From NCBI RefSeq assembly GCF_900101875.1, contig NZ_FNAI01000002.1:62001-126000 (forward strand): a stretch of 64,000 bases of DNA, given 5' to 3'. Numbering within the stretch: the stretch's first letter is position 1; every line of letters starts with the position of its first letter. The DNA comes from Mucilaginibacter pineti. Its GTDB lineage: Bacteria > Bacteroidota > Bacteroidia > Sphingobacteriales > Sphingobacteriaceae. Below, one piece after another: positions 25,654 through 34,842 of the stretch. The notes beneath the pieces are model-generated. The model worked only from the letters and a program-made list of their open reading frames with translations, made no database searches and was not told the origin of the DNA. The translations under genes were made by a program, and so were the position numbers.

Positions 25654-25727
25654 AGCCTCCTTAGCTCAGCTGGTAGAGCGACTGACTTGTAATCAGTAGG
25701 TCATTGGTTCGATCCCGATAGGAGGCT
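25654..25727 (+). tRNA. tRNA-Thr (TGT)
   Basis: A cloverleaf of 74 nt with acceptor gcctcct/aggaggc, a D-arm 'agctcagctggtagagc', anticodon TGT in the loop of the actga/tcagt stem, and 'ggttcgatccc' in the T arm. CCA is not encoded. Confidence 0.95.
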
Positions 25728-25792
25728 CAGTTTTTTTCGGAAATATGATGTTTAGCTTCCAAGTAAGCATTGTAAATCCGGAAATAACTAAT

Positions 25793-25873
25793 GGGGGGAT
25801 ACCAGAGCGGTCAAATGGGGCGGACTGTAAATCCGCTGCTTCGGCTACGAAGGTTCGAATCCTTCTCCCCCCA
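25793..25873 (+). tRNA. tRNA-Tyr (GTA)
   Basis: An 81-nt class II tRNA with acceptor gggggga/tcccccc, anticodon GTA, a long variable arm (gctgcttcggctacg region) and 'ggttcgaatcc' in the T arm. Confidence 0.95.
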
Positions 25874-25891
25874 CTGGAAATTCCAGATATA

Positions 25892-25945
25892 GCTAAATTC
25901 TAAATTCTAAAAATCGTTTTAGAGTTTAGAGTTTAGTTTTTGGAA
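25892..25945. repeat. Word-type inverted repeat between tRNA-Tyr and tRNA-Gly
   Basis: 'ctaaattctaaattctaa' (25892-25909) faces 'ttagagtttagagtttag' (25920-25937), giving a hairpin of about 18 bp with a few mismatches. The words are shared with 10972-11100 and 20933-21007. Confidence 0.8.
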
Positions 25946-25955
25946 TTTAAAACAA

Positions 25956-26028
25956 GCGGAAGTAGCTCAGTTGGTAGAGCGATAGCCTTCCAAGCTATAG
26001 GTCGCGAGTTCGAACCTCGTCTTCCGCT
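25956..26028 (+). tRNA. tRNA-Gly (TCC)
   Basis: A 73-nt cloverleaf with acceptor gcggaag/cttccgc, anticodon TCC within the atagc/gctat stem, and 'agttcgaacct' in the T arm. Confidence 0.95.
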
Positions 26029-26029
26029 C

Positions 26030-26140
26030 GGTTACAGTAGGTAGTTAGCCGTGGGCAGTAAGCAGTTTGATTTAAGCAGGTAACTGTAAATGATAACAAG
26101 CAACTGCAAACTAATAACTAACAACTGCAAACTAAAAAAC
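26030..26140. repeat. Word-type repeat between tRNA-Gly and tRNA-Thr
   Basis: The gap repeats 'agcaactgcaaactaataact' and 'caactgcaaactaa' in one half and 'gtaggtagttag' and 'gcagtaagcagttt' in the other, so the halves are partly complementary. The word set differs from that of its neighbours. Confidence 0.6.
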
Positions 26141-26142
26141 AA

Positions 26143-26214
<72 letters not shown>

Positions 26215-26284
26215 CAATAGAATAACAAAGAATAAAAGAGTAACATTTTTAAGTATAAATTAACCTACAAAATAATTATAAATC

Positions 26285-27472
26285 ATGGCAAAAGAAAAGT
26301 TTGACCGCAGTAAACCGCACTTAAACATCGGTACAATCGGTCACGTTGACCACGGCAAAACAACCCTTACTGCAGCTATCACTAAAGTATTAGCTGATGC
26401 AGGTTTATCAGAAGCCCGTTCATTTGATTCAATTGACTCAGCTCCTGAAGAAAAAGAACGTGGTATTACCATCAACACAGCTCACGTTGAGTACTCAACA
26501 GCTAACCGTCACTACGCACACGTTGACTGTCCAGGTCACGCGGATTACGTGAAAAACATGGTTACAGGTGCTGCTCAGATGGATGGTGCAATCATTGTGG
26601 TTGCTGCTACTGACGGTCCGATGCCACAAACCCGCGAACACATCCTGTTGGCACGTCAGGTAGGTGTACCTGCACTTGTTGTATTCATGAACAAGGTTGA
26701 CATGGTTGATGATCCGGAATTATTAGAATTAGTTGAAATGGAAATTCGTGAATTATTATCATTCTACGAATATCCAGGTGATGATATCCCAGTTATCCAG
26801 GGTTCTGCATTAGGTGGTCTTAACGGCGATCCTACCTGGGTTGGTAAAATCATGGAGCTTATGGATGCTGTAGATGCATACATTCCAATTCCTCCACGTT
26901 TAACTGAGCTTCCTTTCTTAATGCCGGTTGAAGATGTATTCTCAATCACTGGTCGTGGTACTGTTGCTACCGGTCGTATTGAGCGTGGTATCATCAACTC
27001 AGGTGAGCAGGTTGACATCCTTGGTATGGGTGCTGAAAACTTGAAATCAACTGTAACTGGTGTTGAGATGTTCCGTAAGATCCTTGACAGAGGTGAAGCT
27101 GGTGACAACGTAGGTTTATTGTTACGTGGTATTGAAAAAACTGATATCCGCAGGGGTATGGTTATTTGCAAACCAGGTTCAGTAACTCCACACACCGACT
27201 TCAAAGCTGAAGTTTACGTATTATCAAAAGCAGAAGGTGGCCGTCACACTCCATTCTTCAATAAATACCGCCCGCAATTCTATTTCCGTACCACAGACGT
27301 AACAGGTGAAATTTCACTTGCTGAAGGTGTAGAAATGGTTATGCCAGGTGATAACGTTACCATCACTGTAAAGTTGATCAACGCTATCGCAATGGAAAAA
27401 GGCTTACGTTTCGCTATCCGTGAAGGTGGCAGAACAGTAGGTGCTGGCCAGGTAACTGAAATCTTGAAATAA
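26285..27472 (+). CDS. tuf: Elongation factor Tu
   Basis: The 395-residue GTPase delivers aminoacyl-tRNA to the ribosome. The P-loop 'GHVDHGKT' is at residues 19-26, the G3 'DCPGH' near 80 and G4 'NKVD' near 136; domains II and III follow in full. Codon use is highly biased as expected for a very highly expressed gene. It is co-transcribed after four tRNAs. A hairpin at 27494-27532 lies between tuf and tRNA-Trp. Confidence 0.99.
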   Translation: MAKEKFDRSKPHLNIGTIGHVDHGKTTLTAAITKVLADAGLSEARSFDSIDSAPEEKERGITINTAHVEYSTANRHYAHVDCPGHADYVKNMVTGAAQMDGAIIVVAATDGPMPQTREHILLARQVGVPALVVFMNKVDMVDDPELLELVEMEIRELLSFYEYPGDDIPVIQGSALGGLNGDPTWVGKIMELMDAVDAYIPIPPRLTELPFLMPVEDVFSITGRGTVATGRIERGIINSGEQVDILGMGAENLKSTVTGVEMFRKILDRGEAGDNVGLLLRGIEKTDIRRGMVICKPGSVTPHTDFKAEVYVLSKAEGGRHTPFFNKYRPQFYFRTTDVTGEISLAEGVEMVMPGDNVTITVKLINAIAMEKGLRFAIREGGRTVGAGQVTEILK

Positions 27473-27493
27473 GACTTCAAAAAGGTTAATTGG

Positions 27494-27532
27494 AAACATA
27501 AGTTTACTGTAAAAAGTAAACTTATGTTTTCT
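27494..27532 (+). terminator. Terminator-like hairpin between tuf and tRNA-Trp
   Basis: The perfect 15-bp stem aaacataagtttact / agtaaacttatgttt (27494-27508 with 27515-27529) is followed by t-rich sequence. It probably reduces readthrough from tuf into tRNA-Trp and secE. Confidence 0.8.
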
Positions 27533-27545
27533 TATTATAAATATA

Positions 27546-27618
27546 CACGGGAATAGTTCAACGGTAGAATAGAGGTCTCCAAAACCTTTGATCAGGGTTC
27601 GAATCCTTGTTCCCGTGC
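27546..27618 (+). tRNA. tRNA-Trp (CCA)
   Basis: A 73-nt cloverleaf with acceptor cacggga/tcccgtg, anticodon CCA in the aggt/acct stem, and 'ggttcgaatcc' in the T arm. It is 17 bp before secE, so tRNA processing would create the 5' end of the secE mRNA. Confidence 0.94.
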
Positions 27619-27635
27619 ATAAAGCAAATAACAAA

Positions 27636-27830
27636 ATGGCAGGCGTAGCTGAATATATTAAAGAATCATACATTGAGTTAACTGAAAAGGTAACATGGCC
27701 AACCTGGCGCGAGTTGCAAAGCAGTGCCGTATTGGTGCTTGTGGCTGCAATTATCATAGCTATGTTTATTTTAGGTATGGATCAGGTCATCATTTACTTG
27801 CTTAAACAGTTTTATAGTTCACTAACATAA
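27636..27830 (+). CDS. secE: Preprotein translocase subunit SecE
   Basis: The 64-residue product from ATG 27636 ('MAGVAEYIKESYIELTEKVTWPTW') has the amphipathic helix with the 'KVTWP' motif and one membrane helix near the C-terminus, the minimal single-span SecE. An upstream TTG inside tRNA-Trp is not used because it would read through the tRNA. It is followed by nusG with a 15-bp gap. Confidence 0.95.
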   Translation: MAGVAEYIKESYIELTEKVTWPTWRELQSSAVLVLVAAIIIAMFILGMDQVIIYLLKQFYSSLT

Positions 27831-27845
27831 TATTTGAGATAACCG

Positions 27846-28388
27846 ATGAGTGATCAATTGAAGTGGTATGTGGTGAGGGCCATTAGTGGCAAAGAAAAAA
27901 AAGTAAAACAGTACATTGATGCCGAAATTAGCCGTTTGGGCATTACCCATTTGGTGCCACAGGTATTAATACCAACTGAAAAGTACTACCAGATGCGCGA
28001 TGGTAAAAAGATAGCTAAAGAGCGTAACTTTTTCCCGGGCTATGTGTTAATGGAAGCCGTACTTGATGGCGAAACCGAGCACATTATAAAAAACATAAAC
28101 AGCGTAATAGGATTTTTAGGTGATAAAGCCGGAAATGCTATCCCGCTTCGCCAGGCCGAAGTTAACCGTATTTTAGGTAAGGTTGATGAAATGAGTGCCC
28201 AGGGCGAAACAATGAACGTACCATATTACATTGGCGAAAACGTTAAAGTAATGGACGGGCCTTTCAACGGTTTCAGTGGCGTAATTGAAGAGGTTAACGA
28301 AGAGAAAAAGAAACTGAAAGTAATGGTAAAGATATTCGGCCGCCGTACGCCGCTTGAATTGAATTACATGCAGGTAGAGAAAGAATAG
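27846..28388 (+). CDS. nusG: Transcription termination/antitermination protein NusG
   Basis: The 180-residue protein has the NGN domain (about 1-110, 'KWYVVRAISGKEKKVKQYI', 'FFPGYVLMEA') and a C-terminal KOW domain ('GENVKVMDGPFNGFSGVIEEV', about 127-147). It binds RNA polymerase and couples transcription with translation. The order secE-nusG-rplK is conserved across bacteria. Confidence 0.97.
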   Translation: MSDQLKWYVVRAISGKEKKVKQYIDAEISRLGITHLVPQVLIPTEKYYQMRDGKKIAKERNFFPGYVLMEAVLDGETEHIIKNINSVIGFLGDKAGNAIPLRQAEVNRILGKVDEMSAQGETMNVPYYIGENVKVMDGPFNGFSGVIEEVNEEKKKLKVMVKIFGRRTPLELNYMQVEKE

Positions 28389-28520
28389 ATTTGAGATGTT
28401 AGATATGAGATTTGAGACTTTTCTCTTCTTATATCAATCTTAAATAATTAATAATATAAAGAGGCAGGTGTTTAAACTGTGAGTCTAATATCTCACATCT
28501 CAATACTCAAATCTAAAACC
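28386..28520. repeat. Word-type inverted repeat between nusG and rplK
   Basis: Words of the type 'gatttgagatgttagat' and 'atgagatttgagact' in the first half face 'agtctaatatctcacatctc' and 'aatactcaaatct' in the second half, separated by an AT-rich spacer. The same words occur at 30784-30905 in the same operon. Confidence 0.8.
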
Positions 28521-28577
28521 TTAAATGTTACTTAGCTTCCACTTACTAACATTGAGTTATAATTAAAGTAAATTAAA

Positions 28578-29018
28578 ATGGCAAAAGAGATCGGTGCAAT
28601 GGTAAAGTTGCAGGTTAAAGGCGGTGCCGCAAATCCATCTCCTCCAATTGGCCCAGCATTGGGTGCAAAAGGTGTGAACATCATGGAATTTTGCAAGCAG
28701 TTTAACGCACGCACCCAGGATAAGCCTGGTAAAGTGTTGCCTGTTTTGATTACTGTTTATGTTGACAAATCTTTCGAGTTTATCATCAAAACCCCTCCTG
28801 TTGCAATCCAGTTATTGGAAGCAACCGGTTTAAAAAGTGGTTCAGCAGAGCCTAACCGTAAAAAAGTTGCCAATGTAAATTGGGAACAGGTTGAGACTAT
28901 TGCTAAAGATAAAATGGTAGATCTGAATGCATTTACTGTAGAATCAGCCATGAAAATGGTGGCAGGTACTGCCCGTAGTATGGGAATAACCGTATCAGGT
29001 ACGGCTCCCTGGAATTAA
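28578..29018 (+). CDS. rplK: 50S ribosomal protein L11
   Basis: The 146-residue protein has the L11 N-terminal '[22 protein letters not shown]' (in part '[15 protein letters not shown]'), which contains the conserved prolines of the thiostrepton site, and the C-terminal RNA-binding domain ending 'GTARSMGI'. It is the first of the two-gene L11/L1 unit. Confidence 0.98.
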   Translation: MAKEIGAMVKLQVKGGAANPSPPIGPALGAKGVNIMEFCKQFNARTQDKPGKVLPVLITVYVDKSFEFIIKTPPVAIQLLEATGLKSGSAEPNRKKVANVNWEQVETIAKDKMVDLNAFTVESAMKMVAGTARSMGITVSGTAPWN

Positions 29019-29046
29019 TTAATTTATACAAAATCAGTTTAAGACA

Positions 29047-29745
29047 GTGGCTAGATTAACAAAAAATCAAAAAGCGGCACTCTCCAAAATTGAGGCTAAC
29101 AAATCGTATTCATTAGAAGCTGCATCAGCTTTGGTAAAGGAATTAACCTTAACTAAATTTGATTCATCAGTTGATATAGACGTTCGTTTAGGTGTTGACC
29201 CGCGTAAAGCCAATCAAATGGTGCGTGGTATTGCAACACTACCTCATGGAACCGGAAAAACTGTACGTGTATTAGTGCTTTGTACGCCTGATAAGGAACA
29301 AGAAGCTAAAGATGCAGGTGCAGATTTTGTAGGTTTGGATGATTATATTGCCAAGATTGAAGGTGGATGGACTGACGTTGATATTATCATTACCATGCCA
29401 AGTGTTATGGCTAAAGTAGGTAGGTTGGGCCGTATATTAGGTCCGCGTAACCTTATGCCAAACCCTAAATCAGGTACAGTAACTCCAGAAGTTGGAAAAG
29501 CTGTAACTGAGGTTAAAGGTGGTAAAATCGACTTCAAGGTTGATAAAACCGGTATTATCCATACCTCAATAGGAAAAGCATCTTTCCCTGCAGATAAAAT
29601 TTATGAGAATGCATTAGAAGTATTGCAAACTATCTCAAAATTAAAACCATCCGCAGCAAAAGGAACATATTTCAAGAGCATTCACATCTCTTCAACCATG
29701 TCTCCAGGAATAACAGTTGAAACTAAATCAGTAGCGGGGATCTAA
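29047..29745 (+). CDS. rplA: 50S ribosomal protein L1
   Basis: The 232-residue protein starts with GTG at 29047 ('[20 protein letters not shown]'). Signature segments are '[13 protein letters not shown]' and '[15 protein letters not shown]' near residues 130-145. L1 binds the L1 stalk of 23S rRNA and in other bacteria represses its own operon. The spacing to rplK is 28 bp. Confidence 0.98.
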   Translation: MARLTKNQKAALSKIEANKSYSLEAASALVKELTLTKFDSSVDIDVRLGVDPRKANQMVRGIATLPHGTGKTVRVLVLCTPDKEQEAKDAGADFVGLDDYIAKIEGGWTDVDIIITMPSVMAKVGRLGRILGPRNLMPNPKSGTVTPEVGKAVTEVKGGKIDFKVDKTGIIHTSIGKASFPADKIYENALEVLQTISKLKPSAAKGTYFKSIHISSTMSPGITVETKSVAGI

Positions 29746-29747
29746 TC

Positions 29748-30266
29748 ATGAATAAAGAAGAAAAATACGACCTTGTTCTTGCCCTTACTGAGCAAATGAA
29801 AGAGTACGGTAATTTCTATATTACTGATACCTCTGATTTATCAGTTGCAAAAATCAACGACATTCGTCGTCAGTGCTTTCAAAGTGATATCACTATGAAA
29901 GTGGCAAAAAATAGCTTAATTAAAAAAGCTATGGAAGCAGCTGGTGGTGACTACACCCCAATATTTGATGTATTAAAAGGTTCATCATCAATCCTTTTTT
30001 CAAAATCAGCAACCGCTCCGGCAAAGTTGATCAAGCAATTAAGGAAAAAAGGTGATAAACCAGTTTTAAAAGCAGCTTATATTGATTCGGCTATATTTAT
30101 TGGCGACAACCAGATCGATACATTGATCAAGTTGAAATCAAAAGAGCAGCTGATAGGCGAAATCATTGGATTGTTGCAATCACCGGCCAAGAACGTTATT
30201 TCTGCACTACAATCAGGCGGAAATACAATTGCAGGCCTTGTAAAAACATTACAGGAAAGAGGTTAA
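29748..30266 (+). CDS. rplJ: 50S ribosomal protein L10
   Basis: The 172-residue protein is the base of the L7/L12 stalk. Its N-terminal domain ('ALTEQMKEYGNFYITDTSDLSV') binds rRNA and the C-terminal helix ('VISALQSGGNTIAGLVKTL') carries L7/L12 dimers. It begins 2 bp after rplA. Confidence 0.97.
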   Translation: MNKEEKYDLVLALTEQMKEYGNFYITDTSDLSVAKINDIRRQCFQSDITMKVAKNSLIKKAMEAAGGDYTPIFDVLKGSSSILFSKSATAPAKLIKQLRKKGDKPVLKAAYIDSAIFIGDNQIDTLIKLKSKEQLIGEIIGLLQSPAKNVISALQSGGNTIAGLVKTLQERG

Positions 30267-30329
30267 CGAACACCTTATTAAAGTTCGATATTAAAAAACA
30301 AAAAGCATTAAAAGTAAAATTTAAATAAA

Positions 30330-30713
30330 ATGGCGGATTTAAAAGCGTTTGCTGAACAGTTGGTAAACTTAACAGTAAAGGAAGTAAACGAATTAGCTCA
30401 GATCTTAAAAGACGAGTATGGTATTGAGCCTGCTGCTGCAGCTGTTGCTGTTGCTGCTGCTCCTGCTGGTGGCGATGATGCCCCTGCTGCTGCTGCAGAG
30501 CAAACAGCGTTTGACGTTATCCTGAAAGAAGCAGGTGGCGCTAAATTAGCAGTTGTTAAATTAGTAAAAGACTTAACTGGCTTAGGCTTGAAAGAAGCTA
30601 AAGATCTTGTTGACGGTGCACCAAAAGAAGTTAAAACTGGTGTAACTAAAGAAGAAGCTCAATCTTTGAAAGCTCAATTAGAAGAAGCTGGAGCAGTAGT
30701 TGAGGTTAAATAA
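30330..30713 (+). CDS. rplL: 50S ribosomal protein L7/L12
   Basis: The 127-residue acidic stalk protein has an N-terminal dimerisation helix, an Ala-rich hinge (about residues 37-60) and the C-terminal factor-binding domain ('[25 protein letters not shown]'). It must be made at about four times the level of L10, which the hairpin after it may help to achieve. Confidence 0.98.
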   Translation: MADLKAFAEQLVNLTVKEVNELAQILKDEYGIEPAAAAVAVAAAPAGGDDAPAAAAEQTAFDVILKEAGGAKLAVVKLVKDLTGLGLKEAKDLVDGAPKEVKTGVTKEEAQSLKAQLEEAGAVVEVK

Positions 30714-30738
30714 TTTAACCCAATAAAATATAGCATGA

Positions 30739-30763
30739 GACTCCGACCTTTTTGGTCGGGGTC
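30739..30763 (+). terminator. Attenuator-like hairpin between rplL and rpoB
   Basis: The ten-pair stem gactccgacc / ggtcggggtc (one G-U) has a loop of five T, but the sequence after it (tattgctg) lacks a T run. It is therefore a weak or factor-dependent terminator that would let part of the polymerase through to rpoB, as expected for the lower need for the beta subunit. Confidence 0.7.
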
Positions 30764-30783
30764 TATTGCTGTTTATAAAGGTT

Positions 30784-30905
30784 TGGAGTGCGGTATCAGA
30801 TATGAGTATTGAGATATTAGATTTAAGATTTTTGCAGTTTACTATAACTGCTCATAACTTAAGTATAAATCCAGTCTCAAATCTCACATCTCAAATCTCA
30901 CATCT
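30784..30905. repeat. Word-type inverted repeat upstream of rpoB
   Basis: 'atgagtattgagatattagattt' type words (about 30800-30825) face 'cagtctcaaatctcacatctcaaatctcacatct' type words (about 30870-30905); the motifs are given here only in part. They match those in the nusG-rplK gap. Confidence 0.78.
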
Positions 30906-30941
30906 ACAATAAGTTTATTAATAAACTAAAAATTAAACACC

Positions 30942-33900
30942 TTGGCAAACAAAATTAATCAAAGAGTAAACTTTGCAACCAGTAGAAAGGTACTTGATTA
31001 CCCGGATTTCCTGGATGTTCAGTTGCAATCTTTCCAGGAATTTTTTCAATTGGAAACCACCTCAGACAATCGCTACAAAGAAGGGTTGTTTAAAGTATTT
31101 GCCGAAAATTTTCCAATATCTGATTCAAGAAACATCTTCGTTTTAGAGTTTCTGGATTACTTTATTGATCCGCCACGTTATGATATTCAAGAGTGTATCG
31201 AACGCGGATTAACTTACAGTGTACCATTAAAAGCCAAGCTTCGCCTGTCATGTAATGATGAGGAGCACGAAGATTTTGAAACAATTGTACAGGACGTGTA
31301 CTTGGGAACTATCCCGTACATGACTCCTAAAGGTACTTTTGTTATTAACGGTGCCGAGCGTGTAATTGTATCGCAATTGCACCGTTCACCAGGTGTGTTC
31401 TTTGGTCAAAGCCGCCACACCAACGGTACAAAATTATACTCGGCCCGTGTTATACCTTTCAAAGGTTCATGGATTGAGTTTGCTACAGACGTTAATAACG
31501 TGATGTATGCTTACATCGACCGTAAAAAGAAATTCCCGGTTACCACATTGCTTCGTGCAATAGGTTATGATTCAGATAAGGACATTTTGGAATTATTTGA
31601 ACTTGCCGACGAAGTAAAAGTTAGCAAAAGCGGCTTGAAGAAATTCATTGGCCGTAAGCTTGCTGCAAGGGTGCTTAAAAAATGGGTGGAAGATTTTGTG
31701 GATGAGGATACAGGCGAAGTAGTATCTATCGACCGTAATGAGATCATCCTTGAGCGTGAAACCGTACTGGAAGACGACCATATTGATATGATCATTGATG
31801 CAGGTGTGAAAACCATCATCCTTAATAAGGAAGATGCTTCAACCAGCGGTGATTATACTATTATATATAATACCTTACAGAAAGATACTTCAAACTCTGA
31901 GAAAGAAGCGGTTGAGCACATCTACCGTCAATTGCGTAACGCCGAACCACCTGATGAGGAAACTGCTCGTGGTATCATCGATCGTTTATTCTTCTCAGAT
32001 AAAAGATACGATTTGGGCGATGTGGGCCGTTACCGCATCAACCGTAAGCTTAAGTTAAATACTTCTGATGAAACAAAAGTATTAACCAAGCAAGACATCA
32101 TTGCGATTGTTAAGTACCTGATCAAATTAATCAACTCAAAAGCTGAGGTGGATGATATTGATCACTTGTCAAACCGTCGTGTTCGTACCGTTGGCGAGCA
32201 ATTATATGCTCAGTTTGGTGTTGGTTTGGCGCGTATGGCACGTACAATACGTGAGCGTATGAACATCCGTGACAACGAGGTGTTTACCCCAACCGACCTG
32301 ATCAACGCACGTACATTATCATCTGTGATCAACTCGTTCTTCGGAACAAACCAGTTATCGCAGTTTATGGACCAAACCAATCCACTGGCAGAGATCACGC
32401 ACAAGCGTCGTCTGTCAGCCCTTGGGCCCGGTGGTCTGTCGCGTGAGCGTGCAGGTTTCGAGGTTCGTGACGTTCACTATACCCACTACGGTAGGTTGTG
32501 TACCATCGAAACTCCGGAAGGACCGAACATTGGTTTGATCTCGTCACTTTGTGTACATGCCAAGATCAACAACTTAGGCTTTATTGAAACCCCGTACAAA
32601 CGTGTGGTTGAAGGTAAAGTACAGGTTAATGAGCCGGTTATTTACCTGTCTGCAGAAGATGAAGATGGTAAAACTATTGGCCAGGCTAACGCACATTATG
32701 ATGATAACGGTGTATTTGCACTTCCAAAAGTAAAAGCACGTTTTGAAGGTGACTTCCCGATCATTGATCCGGAGAAACTTGATTTAATGGATATTGCTCC
32801 AAACCAGATCACTTCTATCGCGGCTTCATTAATTCCGTTCCTGGAACATGATGATGCTAACCGTGCATTGATGGGATCAAACATGCAACGCCAGGCCGTA
32901 CCATTGTTACGTCCGGAAGCGCCAATTGTAGGTACCGGTTTGGAAGGTCGTGTGGCTAAAGATTCACGTACACTTATCAATGCCGAAGGCGATGGTGTAG
33001 TTGAGTATGTTGATGCTAACGAGATCCGTATTAAATATGACCGTAATGACCTTGACCGTTTAATCTCTTTTGATGGCGATTCAAGAAGCTACCGTTTAAC
33101 CAAGTTCAAGAAAACCAACCAAAGTACTACCATGAACCTTAAGCCTATTGTTAAAAAAGGCCAGAGGGTATCAAAAGGTGAAGTGCTTTGCGAAGGTTAT
33201 GCTACACAAGCAGGTGAACTTGCCTTGGGCCGTAACCTTAAAGTGGCATTCATGCCTTGGCAGGGTTACAACTTTGAGGATGCGATTGTAATATCTGAGC
33301 GTGTTGTATCACAGGATATATTCACATCACTTCACGTTGAAGAGTTTGAATTAGAAGTTCGTGATACCAAACGTGGTGAAGAGGAATTGACACCGGATAT
33401 CCCTAACGTATCTGAAGAAGCTACTAAGGATCTTGACGAAGACGGTATCATCCGTGTAGGCGCCGAGGTTAAAGAAGGTGATATTTTGATAGGTAAGATC
33501 ACTCCAAAAGGAGAATCAGACCCTTCACCAGAAGAAAAACTGTTACGTGCCATATTTGGTGATAAAGCAGGTGATGTTAAAGATGCGTCTTTAAAAACTC
33601 CTCCTTCAATTGCCGGTGTGGTTATCGATACCAAATTATTTAGCCGCGCTAAAAAAACGTCGAAAGCCGAAGAAAAAGCACAGTTGGAGAAATTGGATAA
33701 CAAACATGATAAAGCTGTAAAAGATCTTAAAAACACTTTAATTGAAAAGTTATTTGAGATTGTGAACGGTAAAACATCACAAGGTGTTTACAACGTTTAC
33801 AAAGAGCTTCATGTACCTAAAGGTGTAAAATTCACCCAGAAAATTTTAGTTGAGCTTAGTTACGAAAACATTAACCCAACTAAATGGACAACTGATGATG

Positions 33901-34745
33901 ATAAAAACGACCAGATAAAAATCCTTCTTCATAACTACAACATCAAGGTTAATGAAGAACTGGGTGCTTACCGTCGCGATAAATTTGCTATCAGTGTGGG
34001 TGATGAGCTGCCATCAGGTATTGTTCAAATGGCTAAGGTTTACATCGCTAAAAAGCGTAAGCTTAAAGTAGGTGATAAAATGGCCGGTCGTCACGGTAAT
34101 AAGGGTATTGTTGCACGTATTGTACGTGACGAGGATATGCCATTCCTTGAAGACGGAACACCGGTTGATATTGTGTTGAACCCGCTGGGTGTACCTTCAC
34201 GTATGAACTTAGGACAGATTTATGAAACCGTATTAGGTTGGGCCGGTAAAGAGCTTGGTATTAAATTCGCTACGCCTATTTTTGATGGTGCAAGCCATAC
34301 CGAAGTAGAGGAGTGGGTTAAAAAAGCAAACTTACCAGAATCGGGCCGTACCTATTTATACAATGGCTTAACGGGCGATCGTTTTGATCAGCAGACTACA
34401 GTAGGTATCATATACATGCTGAAACTTGGTCACATGGTTGATGATAAGATGCACGCACGTTCAATTGGGCCATACTCATTAATTACACAACAGCCATTGG
34501 GTGGTAAAGCCCAGTTTGGTGGTCAGCGTTTTGGTGAGATGGAGGTTTGGGCACTCGAAGCATTCGGTGCATCAAACATACTGCAGGAAATATTAACCGT
34601 TAAATCGGATGATGTTATCGGTCGTGCCAAAACATACGAGGCTATTGTTAAAGGTGAAAACCTACCAACACCATCAGTTCCTGAATCATTCAACGTATTG
34701 GTTCATGAGTTAAGAGGTTTAGGTTTAGATATCACGTTAGAATAA
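30942..34745 (+). CDS. rpoB: DNA-directed RNA polymerase subunit beta
   Basis: The 1267-residue protein is the beta subunit of RNA polymerase. It starts with TTG at 30942 ('[18 protein letters not shown]'), which is the conserved N-terminus. Landmarks are '[22 protein letters not shown]' (around residue 130), the rifampicin region '[32 protein letters not shown]' (around 470-500, shown by the '[20 protein letters not shown]' core), and '[20 protein letters not shown]' near the C-terminus. The rifampicin region looks wild type. Confidence 0.99.
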   Translation: MANKINQRVNFATSRKVLDYPDFLDVQLQSFQEFFQLETTSDNRYKEGLFKVFAENFPISDSRNIFVLEFLDYFIDPPRYDIQECIERGLTYSVPLKAKLRLSCNDEEHEDFETIVQDVYLGTIPYMTPKGTFVINGAERVIVSQLHRSPGVFFGQSRHTNGTKLYSARVIPFKGSWIEFATDVNNVMYAYIDRKKKFPVTTLLRAIGYDSDKDILELFELADEVKVSKSGLKKFIGRKLAARVLKKWVEDFVDEDTGEVVSIDRNEIILERETVLEDDHIDMIIDAGVKTIILNKEDASTSGDYTIIYNTLQKDTSNSEKEAVEHIYRQLRNAEPPDEETARGIIDRLFFSDKRYDLGDVGRYRINRKLKLNTSDETKVLTKQDIIAIVKYLIKLINSKAEVDDIDHLSNRRVRTVGEQLYAQFGVGLARMARTIRERMNIRDNEVFTPTDLINARTLSSVINSFFGTNQLSQFMDQTNPLAEITHKRRLSALGPGGLSRERAGFEVRDVHYTHYGRLCTIETPEGPNIGLISSLCVHAKINNLGFIETPYKRVVEGKVQVNEPVIYLSAEDEDGKTIGQANAHYDDNGVFALPKVKARFEGDFPIIDPEKLDLMDIAPNQITSIAASLIPFLEHDDANRALMGSNMQRQAVPLLRPEAPIVGTGLEGRVAKDSRTLINAEGDGVVEYVDANEIRIKYDRNDLDRLISFDGDSRSYRLTKFKKTNQSTTMNLKPIVKKGQRVSKGEVLCEGYATQAGELALGRNLKVAFMPWQGYNFEDAIVISERVVSQDIFTSLHVEEFELEVRDTKRGEEELTPDIPNVSEEATKDLDEDGIIRVGAEVKEGDILIGKITPKGESDPSPEEKLLRAIFGDKAGDVKDASLKTPPSIAGVVIDTKLFSRAKKTSKAEEKAQLEKLDNKHDKAVKDLKNTLIEKLFEIVNGKTSQGVYNVYKELHVPKGVKFTQKILVELSYENINPTKWTTDDDKNDQIKILLHNYNIKVNEELGAYRRDKFAISVGDELPSGIVQMAKVYIAKKRKLKVGDKMAGRHGNKGIVARIVRDEDMPFLEDGTPVDIVLNPLGVPSRMNLGQIYETVLGWAGKELGIKFATPIFDGASHTEVEEWVKKANLPESGRTYLYNGLTGDRFDQQTTVGIIYMLKLGHMVDDKMHARSIGPYSLITQQPLGGKAQFGGQRFGEMEVWALEAFGASNILQEILTVKSDDVIGRAKTYEAIVKGENLPTPSVPESFNVLVHELRGLGLDITLE

Positions 34746-34813
34746 GGGTAAAGCTGAAAGGTAAAAGGCGAAAGGTAAAAAACCTTTCACCTTTCATCTT
34801 TCGCCTTTTACCT
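34746..34813 (+). repeat. Long hairpin in the rpoB-rpoC gap
   Basis: A perfect 15-bp stem joins ggtaaaaggcgaaag (34760-34774) with ctttcgccttttacc (34798-34812); the words 'gaaaggtaaaaggc' and 'acctttca' repeat inside the loop and allow alternative pairings. There is no T run after it, so it is not a normal terminator. Confidence 0.88.
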
Positions 34814-34842
34814 AAAATCACCTTCAAAAAAAGAAAGAATTT

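Noticed and set aside
27588..27635. A longer SecE from a TTG inside tRNA-Trp.
   Set aside because: It would translate the tRNA, and the residues do not match SecE; ATG 27636 gives the family N-terminus.
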